Origin: Pseudomonadota bacterium
GTDB taxonomy: Bacteria > Pseudomonadota > Alphaproteobacteria > Rhizobiales > Hyphomicrobiaceae
Length of the DNA: 7,088 nt
Assembly (NCBI GenBank): GCA_023430315.1
Contig: JAEZAW010000124.1
Location: forward strand, 1 to 7,088
Direction: 5' to 3'
Part shown: positions 1-5,832 of the stretch, one piece after another
Layout of the letters: each line of letters begins with the position of its first letter
Numbering within the stretch: position 1 is the first letter of the stretch
Notes under the pieces: generated by a model
What the model was told of the DNA's origin: nothing
Databases searched by the model: none
The model's input: only the letters and a program-made list of their open reading frames with translations
Program-made: the position numbers and the translations under genes

Positions 1-245
1 AGCCGATCGTGGCGGCAAACCGCAACGGACAGTTCGACATCATCGCCACTGTTGCCGGCGGTGGACTTTCCGGCCAGGCGGGGGCGGTGCGCCACGGCAT
101 CTCCAAGGCGCTGACCTATTACGAGCCTGGCCTTCGCACCGTGCTCAAGAAGGGCGGCTTCCTCACGCGCGACCCTCGCGTGGTGGAGCGCAAGAAGTAC
201 GGCAAGGCAAAGGCCCGCCGCAGCTTCCAGTTCTCGAAGCGCTAA
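1..245 (+). CDS. rpsI: 30S ribosomal protein S9, C-terminal part (5' end outside window)
   Basis: S9 is a structural protein of the small ribosomal subunit; its basic C-terminal tail reaches toward the P-site tRNA. The codons visible from base 3 read PIVAANRNGQFD, followed by the family hallmarks GGGLSGQAGAVRHGI, the ALTYYEP segment, LTRDPRVVERKKYG and the terminal KARRSFQFSKR. The gene ends at TAA (243-245). About 80 residues, roughly the second half of the protein, are in the window. The GTG at 9-11 is an internal Val codon, not the start. The gene normally follows rplM in an operon, but that part is not visible. A strong hairpin terminator lies 25 nt downstream. Identification is close to certain, and the tail closely resembles Rhizobiales versions. 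Confidence 0.97.
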   Translation, partial: PIVAANRNGQFDIIATVAGGGLSGQAGAVRHGISKALTYYEPGLRTVLKKGGFLTRDPRVVERKKYGKAKARRSFQFSKR

Positions 246-270
246 TCAGACCGCGCGCACGATTGGAAAT

Positions 271-310
271 GAAACGGCCCGCCGATTGGTTCGGCGGGCC
301 GTTTCGTTTT
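271..310. terminator. Intrinsic terminator between rpsI and the convergent tad pair
   Basis: A perfect 15-bp inverted repeat lies at 271-285 and 291-305, very GC-rich in its centre, with a 5-nt loop TTGGT. On the plus strand it is followed by GTTTT, fitting Rho-independent termination of rpsI. On the minus strand the sequence after the stem is ATTTCC, a poor U-tract. It lies beyond the stop of the convergent gene (336), so it may also end tad-pair transcription, but less efficiently. Confidence 0.9.
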
Positions 311-335
311 CGTCGCGGGCTACCGGGGTACGGCG

Positions 336-965
336 TCAGGACATCGTGCCACCGGTGACGCAGTTGATCGGGCGCAAGTGCACGCAGCTCGAGTTACGTG
401 GCTTCAGGAAGAAGCGCTCGGTCATGTTGAATGCCGACGTGATGAAGTAGTTGAAGATCAGCGGCGTGTAGTTGTACGTCGCCTCGGACACGATCACGCT
501 CTCGCCGGCGACGAGAAGACCTTCCGGAATTTCCTGATACTGCTCACCACGCGGATGGGGCGTGCCGGCATTGTTGTCGCGCGACCAGTCGACCGTGTAG
601 ATCAGCACGCTCGGATTGCCGGGCGTTCCCGCCGCAATGATGCTCATCACCTTCACGTAGAGGCGCTGGATTTCATACGGTGCGATGAGCTGCTCGATGA
701 TCTTGAGATCGCGGTCCACCTGCTCAGGTGTCAGGCCAGAGTTCGGTGCGCGCGCGATGAGATCGGCCGTCGAGCTCGCCGCCAGAGTAAGGCGTCGATC
801 GACGGTGAGCGCCTGACTGAACTCGATCGTGCCGACGAACAGGAAGAACATGATCGGCACGATGAATCCGAACTCGACTGCCGCGACTCCGCGCGTATCG
901 CGACGCAGCCGGGCCAACAGGCCCGGGCGGCCCCAGCTCCGGATTCGTGTCACGATGTTCCTCAT
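336..965 (-). CDS. TadE-like pilus-assembly pseudopilin (downstream gene of pair)
   Basis: This 209-residue protein resembles the TadE/TadG-like proteins of the Tad (Flp) pilus system, a type IV pilus variant for surface attachment. Residues 1-25 are basic. G26 is followed by VAAVEF, which matches the G/xxxxEF site cut by prepilin peptidases (Glu at +5). A hydrophobic segment covers about residues 30-52. The rest should be periplasmic and includes the family-like EATYNYTPLI stretch and the FFLKPR stretch near the C-terminus, with two Cys at 194 and 202. The open frame extends upstream to 1172, but that part lies over the neighbouring gene. The ATG at 965 sits 11 nt after the preceding stop, with GAGAG as a modest ribosome-binding site, and places the basic N-terminus and cleavage site as expected. 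The genes are probably co-transcribed. Whether it acts as TadE, TadF or an unassigned homologue cannot be told. Confidence 0.85.
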   Translation of the reverse strand: MRNIVTRIRSWGRPGLLARLRRDTRGVAAVEFGFIVPIMFFLFVGTIEFSQALTVDRRLTLAASSTADLIARAPNSGLTPEQVDRDLKIIEQLIAPYEIQRLYVKVMSIIAAGTPGNPSVLIYTVDWSRDNNAGTPHPRGEQYQEIPEGLLVAGESVIVSEATYNYTPLIFNYFITSAFNMTERFFLKPRNSSCVHLRPINCVTGGTMS

Positions 966-976
966 GTGCGGCACTC

Positions 977-1552
977 TCAGTTGAACGGCTCGGTCCGGAA
1001 CGTGGTCGCGGCCTGAATCAGGCGCGAGCCATTGCCCATGTTTCCGAGATTGAGATACGGGATCTTCGAGGCGAGGCTCCACTCGTAGCAGACCCAGATC
1101 AGCACGACCTGATCGGCTGCACCCGGTTCGAACGACGTCACGTCGTTGAGATTGCCGTCGGCATCGAGGCACTGCGCCATGGTCGAAGGCCCGATGGCCT
1201 CGGAATCCGGAAAGTTCAGAACGTTGACACGCAGCTTGTTCACGCAGTCGACGAAGCCTGGCACCAACTCGCAGACTTGCTCCTTGAACTGCTGCCCGTT
1301 CATGCCCCCCTGCTGAACCTGGCCTGTTCGGATCAGTCGGCCAGTGCGCTCGACCGCATTCTCAAGCGAGAAGGTCGTGAAGAAGAAGAGGCCCACGCCC
1401 ATGATGCCGAAGAGCAGCATCAGGAAGGGTCCGGCGACGAACGCGAATTCGATGGCCGTCGTGCCACGCTCATCGCGGCGCCAACGCCGCGGCAACGACC
1501 AGCGGCGGCCCGGAGATGCGTCGGAATGTGGCTGCATCGGCGTACGCCTCAC
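977..1552 (-). CDS. TadE-like pilus-assembly pseudopilin (upstream gene of pair)
   Basis: This 191-residue protein is of the same type as its neighbour. It has a basic N-terminus ending RRDERG, then a cleavage-type site after G30 (TTAIEF, Glu at +5), a membrane segment at about residues 34-60, and the LENAVERTGRLIRTGQ stretch typical of alphaproteobacterial TadE-like proteins. The periplasmic part holds four Cys (94, 103, 128, 155), which could form disulfides, and ends in FRTEPF, another family feature. The start is GTG at 1552, preceded by GAAGG at an 8-nt spacing. An in-frame ATG at 1537 with GAGG 9 nt upstream is a real alternative and would shorten the protein by five residues without affecting the mature part. 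It is first in a two-gene operon. No other tad gene (ATPase, secretin, flp pilin, peptidase) is nearby, so it must rely on components encoded elsewhere. Confidence 0.86.
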   Translation of the reverse strand: MRRTPMQPHSDASPGRRWSLPRRWRRDERGTTAIEFAFVAGPFLMLLFGIMGVGLFFFTTFSLENAVERTGRLIRTGQVQQGGMNGQQFKEQVCELVPGFVDCVNKLRVNVLNFPDSEAIGPSTMAQCLDADGNLNDVTSFEPGAADQVVLIWVCYEWSLASKIPYLNLGNMGNGSRLIQAATTFRTEPFN

Positions 1553-1560
1553 GATTCACG

Positions 1561-1565
1561 CCTTC
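1561..1565 (-). promoter_or_regulatory. Ribosome-binding site for the GTG start at 1552
   Basis: On the minus strand these bases read GAAGG, 8 nt before the GTG. This supports GTG as the start, but the ATG five codons later also has a usable GAGG, so the start is not fully decided. Confidence 0.5.
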
Positions 1566-1802
1566 GAGGGGATCACACCCCATGAAATACGAGAATGTTG
1601 AATCATCGCTTAATTCGCCGGCAGTGATTGCCGACTGGTAAATAAAATGCGGCCAAGATGAACTAACAGCGGCGACTGAGACCCTGCAATAATTTATCCC
1701 CGCACGCTGCGTTGGATGAGAGACTGGCGAGTTGATCGCGTAGCATTACTTGATGAACTCGAAATTATATTGAAGTCGCGCAAGCTTTTCGTGAATCATT
1801 TA

Positions 1803-1831
1803 TTGACATCGCAACGATAGTTCGGTACAAA
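1803..1831 (+). promoter_or_regulatory. Sigma70-type promoter of the packaging/head operon
   Basis: TTGACA at 1803-1808 matches the -35 consensus exactly. After the optimal 17-bp spacer, TACAAA at 1826-1831 matches four of six -10 positions. Transcription would start near 1838-1840, leaving a leader of about 87 nt before the ATG at 1926. It is the only good promoter-like match seen between the host genes and the operon. Start-site data are absent, so activity is inferred. Confidence 0.65.
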
Positions 1832-1925
1832 TTGAGTATAGCGTGAAGAGCGTCGGACGACGCCCGCAGGTACGGTCTTCTGCCCTACTGAGCCGCGCTC
1901 CCTCATCAAACATTTCGGTGCCCGC

Positions 1926-2531
1926 ATGACCGGATCGGCTCAACCCGACTGGCCGGCGATCCGCCGCCTGTACGTCGCTGGCGCGCTGACGCTTGCCGCC
2001 ATCGCCGAGCAGTGCGGGGTCTCTGTCCAGCGCATCACGCGCCACGCCCGCAAGGATGGCTGGCCCACCCGCCCACGGCGCGCTTCCGGGGCACGCGAAG
2101 GCCCCGCCCCAAAGACGGCCAAGGCTGCCGCTCGTCGCAAGCCCCCGAAGCGTGACGGGAAGCACGCGTCGGAAGGACAAGGCGGCTCGACAACCGCGAC
2201 CTCATTGAAAGCCCGGCGGGCGCTCGTCCGCCGCCTCTACAAAGCGATCGATACCAAGCTCAAGCAGATGGAAAGGCGCATGGCACACGACATGGCCGCA
2301 AAGGACGGGGGTCCCGACACCACGGCCGCTGATCACGAGCGCGATACCCGCGCCATCGGCGCCCTCATCGGCAACCTCAGCCGCGTAACGGAGATCGAAG
2401 CTGACCTCGAGCGCCTCCCCGGATCCTCAAACCCCGCCTACAGCCAAGGCGATCGCCAGCTCGCCGAGGAGGCGGAGCGATTCCGCCGAGACGTTGCGGA
2501 GCGTCTTGCTCGGCTTGTCCGCCCTGCCTGA
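1926..2531 (+). CDS. Small-terminase-like HTH protein, first gene of head operon
   Basis: This 201-residue protein probably serves as the DNA-recognition (small) subunit of the packaging machine, judged from its fold and position directly before the large terminase. Residues 13-46 (LYVAGALTLAAIAEQCGVS and onward to DGWP) form a helix-turn-helix of the type found in phage small terminases. Residues 47-93 are a Lys/Arg/Ala/Pro-rich, low-complexity and probably disordered linker. Residues 95-122 and 136-163 form charged amphipathic helices, likely coiled-coil or oligomerising, and the end (176-199) is another charged helix. The general plan resembles the protein preceding the terminase in alphaproteobacterial gene transfer agents, but that is from memory. 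The ATG at 1926 has only a weak upstream GGTG; no better start is in frame. The 3' end overlaps the terminase frame by up to 38 nt, suggesting coupling. A plain transcriptional regulator is the alternative. Confidence 0.75.
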   Translation: MTGSAQPDWPAIRRLYVAGALTLAAIAEQCGVSVQRITRHARKDGWPTRPRRASGAREGPAPKTAKAAARRKPPKRDGKHASEGQGGSTTATSLKARRALVRRLYKAIDTKLKQMERRMAHDMAAKDGGPDTTAADHERDTRAIGALIGNLSRVTEIEADLERLPGSSNPAYSQGDRQLAEEAERFRRDVAERLARLVRPA

Positions 2532-3828
2532 GGGCGAGCGCGAAGCCGCCCTCGGCACGCTTTCGGCACCCGAGATCATCCGCCTCGCCTATGACTGGCA
2601 GGTCTGGGCCCGCGACGACCAGCTCGCGCCTATCACGACAGACGCCGGCAGATCCTGGCAGACCTGGCTCATTCTCGGCGGCCGCGGATCGGGCAAAACA
2701 CGCGCCGGTGCCGAATGGGTCCGCGCCCGCGCTCTTGGTCTCGACATCTGCGACGACACACCGGCACGCCGCATTGCCCTTATCGGACTCACCATCGCAC
2801 AGGTGCGCAGCGTCATGATCGAGGGCGTCTCCGGCCTCCTCGCCGTCCATGCGCCGCACGAACGCCCGCACTACGACGTCTCGCGCAATCAGATCCAATG
2901 GTCGAACGGAGCCATCGCCCAGATGTACGCCGCCGACGATCCCGACAACCTGCGCGGTCCGCAGTTCGACGCCGCCTGGTGCGACGAGCTCGCGAAATGG
3001 CGCCGCGCTCAGCATGCCTGGGACATGCTCCAGTTCGCGCTTCGTCTCGGCCGCCATCCGCAGTCCGTCGTCACCACAACGCCGCGACCGATCGCGCTCC
3101 TCAAGAAGCTCATGGCCGATGAAGCGACCGTCACGTCCCGCGCAAAGACGACCGACAATGCCGCCAACCTCGCCCCCTCGTTCCTCTCGAGCGTTCTCAA
3201 GCGCTACGGCGGCACCGCACTCGGCCGCCAGGAGATCGACGGCGAGATCGTCGAGGACCGCGGCGGCGGTCTCTGGCGCAAGAGTTGGCTCGATCAGCAT
3301 CGCGTCACCGCACCACCTGAGCTTGCGCGCATCGTCGTCGCCGTCGATCCGCCGGTCACGTCGAACGCGACCTCCGACGCCTGTGGCATCATCGTCGCCG
3401 GCCTCGGCGAGGACGGTCGTGCCTACATTCTTGCCGACCGCACCATCCGCGGCCGCGAGCCGACTGTCTGGGCCCGCGCTGCCATCGCCGCCTATCGCAA
3501 CTTCGCTGCCGACCGCATCGTCGCCGAAGTCAACCAGGGCGGCGATCTCGTCGTCGGCGTCATGCGCCAGGTCGACGCCTCCGTGCCGATCCGCGCCGTT
3601 CGCGCGACGCGCGGCAAGTGGGTGCGCGCCGAGCCTGTGTCCGCGCTCTATGCCGAGGGCCGGGTGATCCATGTTGGCGAATGGCCCGAGCTCGAAAGCC
3701 AGATGTGCGCGTTCGGCGCCGACGGCCTCGCCCAAGGCAAGAGCCCCGACCGGCTCGATGCGCTCGTGTGGGCGCTCACCGATCTCATGCTGACGAACCC
3801 ACGCAGCCCAACCATACGGACGCTCTGA
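2494..3828 (+). CDS. Large terminase subunit (DNA-packaging ATPase/nuclease)
   Basis: This 444-residue motor protein cuts concatemeric or chromosomal DNA and drives it into the empty head through the portal. The N-terminal ATPase domain shows a Walker A GGRGSGKT (62-69), a Walker B ending in Asp164-Glu165 (AAWCDELAKWR) and a coupling-type motif TTTPRP (194-199). The C-terminal RNase H-like nuclease domain begins near 278 with AVDPP (Asp285), followed by AEVNQGG (Glu345) and SPDRLDALVWAL (Asp419, Asp422), the expected acidic cluster. GRGSGKTRAGAEWVR is the style of GTA and related phage terminases. The start is uncertain: TTG at 2494, 2506 or 2515 are in frame, and no ATG lies before the conserved part. 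GGAG at 2498-2501 is rather close to the 2506 codon, so 2494 is chosen provisionally. The stop TGA abuts the portal ATG. All main motifs appear intact. Confidence 0.93.
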   Translation: MRSVLLGLSALPEGEREAALGTLSAPEIIRLAYDWQVWARDDQLAPITTDAGRSWQTWLILGGRGSGKTRAGAEWVRARALGLDICDDTPARRIALIGLTIAQVRSVMIEGVSGLLAVHAPHERPHYDVSRNQIQWSNGAIAQMYAADDPDNLRGPQFDAAWCDELAKWRRAQHAWDMLQFALRLGRHPQSVVTTTPRPIALLKKLMADEATVTSRAKTTDNAANLAPSFLSSVLKRYGGTALGRQEIDGEIVEDRGGGLWRKSWLDQHRVTAPPELARIVVAVDPPVTSNATSDACGIIVAGLGEDGRAYILADRTIRGREPTVWARAAIAAYRNFAADRIVAEVNQGGDLVVGVMRQVDASVPIRAVRATRGKWVRAEPVSALYAEGRVIHVGEWPELESQMCAFGADGLAQGKSPDRLDALVWALTDLMLTNPRSPTIRTL

Positions 3829-5058
3829 ATGACCCCGACATCCGTTGCGACCTCGCTCAGCACTCTCCTCCGCCGCTGGGTCGGCAGAGCCATGCCGCCA
3901 ACCGCCGAAACAAAGGCGAGCGCCGTCGGCCCGCTCATCGCGCTCGACACACTTCGCCAGCCCGCCTGGACACCACGCGACTATGCTGCCTTTGCCCGCG
4001 AAGGCTTCATGAGCAATGCGATCGTCTATCGCTGCGTCCGCATGATCGCCGAGACCGCGGCCTCCGTGCCCCTGCTGCTCTATCGTGGCGAGGAGGAAAT
4101 CGAAGCGCACGCACTACCCGATCTGATCGCTCGCCCAAACCCCGCTCAGGTCGGTCCCGAATTTCTCGAGACGCTCTTCGGCCACCTCCTCGTCGCCGGC
4201 AACTGCTACATCGAAGCTGTCGCCATCGACGACGAAGTCCGCGAGCTGCACGTTCTCCGTCCCGACCGCATGAAGGTCGTGCCTGGTTCCGATGGCTGGC
4301 CGGAAGCCCACGAGTACACGGTCGCTGGCCGCTCTGTTCGCCTGGCCGGCGATTGCGTGCCCGGCGTGCGCAGCATCCTGCACATGAAGCTCTTTCATGC
4401 GGCACACGACCACTACGGCATGAGCCCACTCGAAGCCGCCGCTACGGCCATCGACCTCCACAACACAGCGACGCGCTGGAACAAGGCGCTGCTCGACAAC
4501 TCCGCTCGTCCCTCCGGCGCGCTCGTCTACACGTCGCGTGACGGCAACCTCACGACCGAGCAGTACGAGCGCCTCAAGGCCGAGCTCGAGCAAGGCTTCC
4601 AAGGTGCCGTCAACGCCGGCCGGCCGCTTCTGCTCGAAGGCGGGCTCGACTGGAAATCCATGTCGCTCTCTCCCAAGGACATGGATTTCCTCGAAGCCAA
4701 GAACGCCGCGGCCCGCGAGATCGCGCTCGCTCTCGGCGTACCGCCCATGCTGCTCGGCATTCCCGGCGACAACACCTACGCCAATATGGCCGAAGCCACG
4801 CGCGGCTTCTGGCGCCAGAGCATCATTCCGCTCGTCGGCCGCACATCCAAGGCGCTCTCGCGCTGGCTCGCGCCGGCTTGGGATACAGACATCGAGCTGC
4901 GCCCCGATCTCGATGCTGTCGAGGCTCTCTCACCCGAACGCGAGGCCCTCTGGGCACGTCTCGACAAGGCATCCTTCCTCACGCTCAACGAGAAGCGGGC
5001 CGCCGCCGGCTACAGCGCGCTTGCCGAGAGTGATCTCCCGACGCCGGCCCCGACCTGA
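3829..5058 (+). CDS. HK97-family phage portal protein
   Basis: This 409-residue protein should form the ring at the unique head vertex through which DNA passes and to which terminase and connector bind. Family features in order are SNAIVYRCVRMIAETAASVP (62-81), LIARPNP (99-105), GNCYIEA (124-130), YGMSPLEAA (196-204), a long helix with RWNKALLDN (216-224), and the conserved ALGVPPMLLG plus NTYANMAEA (301-323). The length is normal for HK97-type and GTA portals. The ATG at 3829 follows the terminase stop with no gap (TGAATG), and CGGA 8 nt upstream can serve as ribosome-binding site, so translation is probably coupled. A 43-nt gap without a gene follows, so the small gene found here in some GTAs (g3.5 in Rhodobacter) is missing. 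Confidence 0.95.
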   Translation: MTPTSVATSLSTLLRRWVGRAMPPTAETKASAVGPLIALDTLRQPAWTPRDYAAFAREGFMSNAIVYRCVRMIAETAASVPLLLYRGEEEIEAHALPDLIARPNPAQVGPEFLETLFGHLLVAGNCYIEAVAIDDEVRELHVLRPDRMKVVPGSDGWPEAHEYTVAGRSVRLAGDCVPGVRSILHMKLFHAAHDHYGMSPLEAAATAIDLHNTATRWNKALLDNSARPSGALVYTSRDGNLTTEQYERLKAELEQGFQGAVNAGRPLLLEGGLDWKSMSLSPKDMDFLEAKNAAAREIALALGVPPMLLGIPGDNTYANMAEATRGFWRQSIIPLVGRTSKALSRWLAPAWDTDIELRPDLDAVEALSPEREALWARLDKASFLTLNEKRAAAGYSALAESDLPTPAPT

Positions 5059-5088
5059 TCGCGGTCGCACGCAACCCCAAGCAAAACC

Positions 5089-5092
5089 GGAG
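5089..5092 (+). promoter_or_regulatory. Ribosome-binding site fixing the protease start
   Basis: GGAG lies 9 nt before the GTG at 5102 and downstream of the portal stop. It supports this GTG over the far-upstream open frame and over the ATG at 5171. Confidence 0.7.
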
Positions 5093-5101
5093 CGTTTCAT
5101 C

Positions 5102-5818
5102 GTGATCGAGCCTCGTTTCGCGACACCCCCACGCGCGCTTCCGCACGAAGCGAAGTTCACGGCCCTCGACATGAAAAGCGTTGCCGACGATGGCGCCTTC
5201 GAGGGTTATGCCTCGCTCTTCGGCCGGCAGGACCTCGGCCGCGACGTCGTCATGCCGGGCGCTTTCCGCGACACGCTCGCGACGCGCGGGCCGGGCGGCG
5301 TTCGGATGCTTTTCCAGCACAATCCCTCCGAGCCGATCGGCGTCTGGGAAACACTCGCCGAGGATGCCAAAGGCCTCTTCGCGCGTGGTCGCCTCATGCC
5401 GACGGTCGCCCGCGCCCGCGAAGTTCTCTCGCTCATGCGCGCTGGCGCCATCGACGGACTCTCGATCGGCTTCCGCACCGTGAAGGCCCATCGCGATCGC
5501 TCCCGTGGCGTACGCCGCATCGAGAAGGTCGATCTCTGGGAAATCTCCATCGTCACATTCCCGCTGCTGCCCGAGGCCCGCATCGCTACGACGAAGTCGC
5601 GGCCATTCACGAACGGGCGTCCATCGGAACGTGAATTCGAACGCTGGCTCACGCAGGACGCTGGGCTCACGCGCACGGAAGCCCGCGCGGTTCTCCGATC
5701 GGGCTTCAGGGGTCTGGCTGCGTTGCGGGATGCCGCCGCCGTCCCATGCGACGTAGCCCGGCTCGCCAGCCGCTGCGCTGCCGTCGCCGCCTACCTTCGC
5801 TCAACGACTTCCCACTAA
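5102..5818 (+). CDS. Prohead protease, HK97 type (peptidase family S78)
   Basis: This 238-residue serine protease should act inside the assembling head, cutting the N-terminal scaffolding segment from the capsid protein before DNA enters. The catalytic domain is recognisable by FEGYASLFGRQDLGRDVVMPGAF (about 33-55, the family opening), FQHNPSEPIG with the likely catalytic His73, and AIDGLSIGF with the likely nucleophile Ser121. It is followed by the conserved VDLWEISIVTFP (143-154), whose Glu147 is a candidate third residue. Residues 178-212 (FERWLTQDAGLTRTEARAVL onward) form a C-terminal helical piece common in alphaproteobacterial relatives. The open frame extends back to 4538 inside the portal gene, but GTG 5102 has a good ribosome-binding site and lies just before the conserved domain; ATG 5171 would cut close to it. 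The stop TAA overlaps the capsid ribosome-binding site. Confidence 0.93.
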   Translation: MIEPRFATPPRALPHEAKFTALDMKSVADDGAFEGYASLFGRQDLGRDVVMPGAFRDTLATRGPGGVRMLFQHNPSEPIGVWETLAEDAKGLFARGRLMPTVARAREVLSLMRAGAIDGLSIGFRTVKAHRDRSRGVRRIEKVDLWEISIVTFPLLPEARIATTKSRPFTNGRPSEREFERWLTQDAGLTRTEARAVLRSGFRGLAALRDAAAVPCDVARLASRCAAVAAYLRSTTSH

Positions 5819-5822
5819 AGGA
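5817..5822 (+). promoter_or_regulatory. Ribosome-binding site of the capsid gene, overlapping the protease stop
   Basis: AAAGGA begins inside the TAA stop of the protease gene and ends 10 nt before the ATG at 5833. Strong initiation here fits a product needed in hundreds of copies per head. Confidence 0.7.
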
Positions 5823-5832
5823 CACCTCTCTC

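Larger units (their letters stand above)
1553..1925. other. AT-rich divergent intergenic region without a gene
   Basis: These 373 bases separate the leftward tad pair from the rightward packaging operon. No coding frame with a plausible protein is seen. Bases from about 1590 to 1850 are clearly richer in A+T than the surrounding genes; 1741-1800 counts to about 35 percent G+C by eye. The region holds a rightward promoter (1803-1831), a possible CtrA-type site near the tad start (1599-1613), and two tiny palindromes (5-bp stems at 1619-1633 and 1850-1863) of doubtful meaning. No tRNA or direct repeat marking an attachment site was found. A TATAAT on the minus strand (1769-1764) lacks a matching -35 box. 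Confidence 0.7.

Noticed and set aside
378..1016. Plus-strand open frame of 212 codons across the first TadE-like gene
   Set aside because: It is rich in Arg, His, Asp and Glu without any fold, and opposite a protein with a convincing cleavage site and membrane segment.
966..1172. N-terminal extension of the downstream TadE-like frame to 1172
   Set aside because: It would overlap the conserved C-terminus of the upstream gene, and the added residues have no family resemblance; ATG 965 fits better.
1619..1633. Short palindrome CGGCA-GTGAT-TGCCG as an operator
   Set aside because: Only five paired bases, single copy, and not placed over a recognised promoter; expected by chance.
1553..1925. 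Phage attachment site, tRNA or integrase remnant at the left border
   Set aside because: No tRNA-like fold, direct repeat or recombinase fragment could be seen in this stretch.
2377..4110. Long open frame on the minus strand (577 codons) opposite the terminase
   Set aside because: It is antisense to a terminase with all catalytic motifs; its translation is Gly/Ala/Arg/Asp-rich with no recognisable domain. Such mirror frames are usual in GC-rich genes.
4538..5101. Long N-terminal extension of the protease frame inside the portal gene
   Set aside because: The translated extension is Ser/Arg/Pro-rich nonsense from another frame of the portal; the GTG at 5102 has a good ribosome-binding site.
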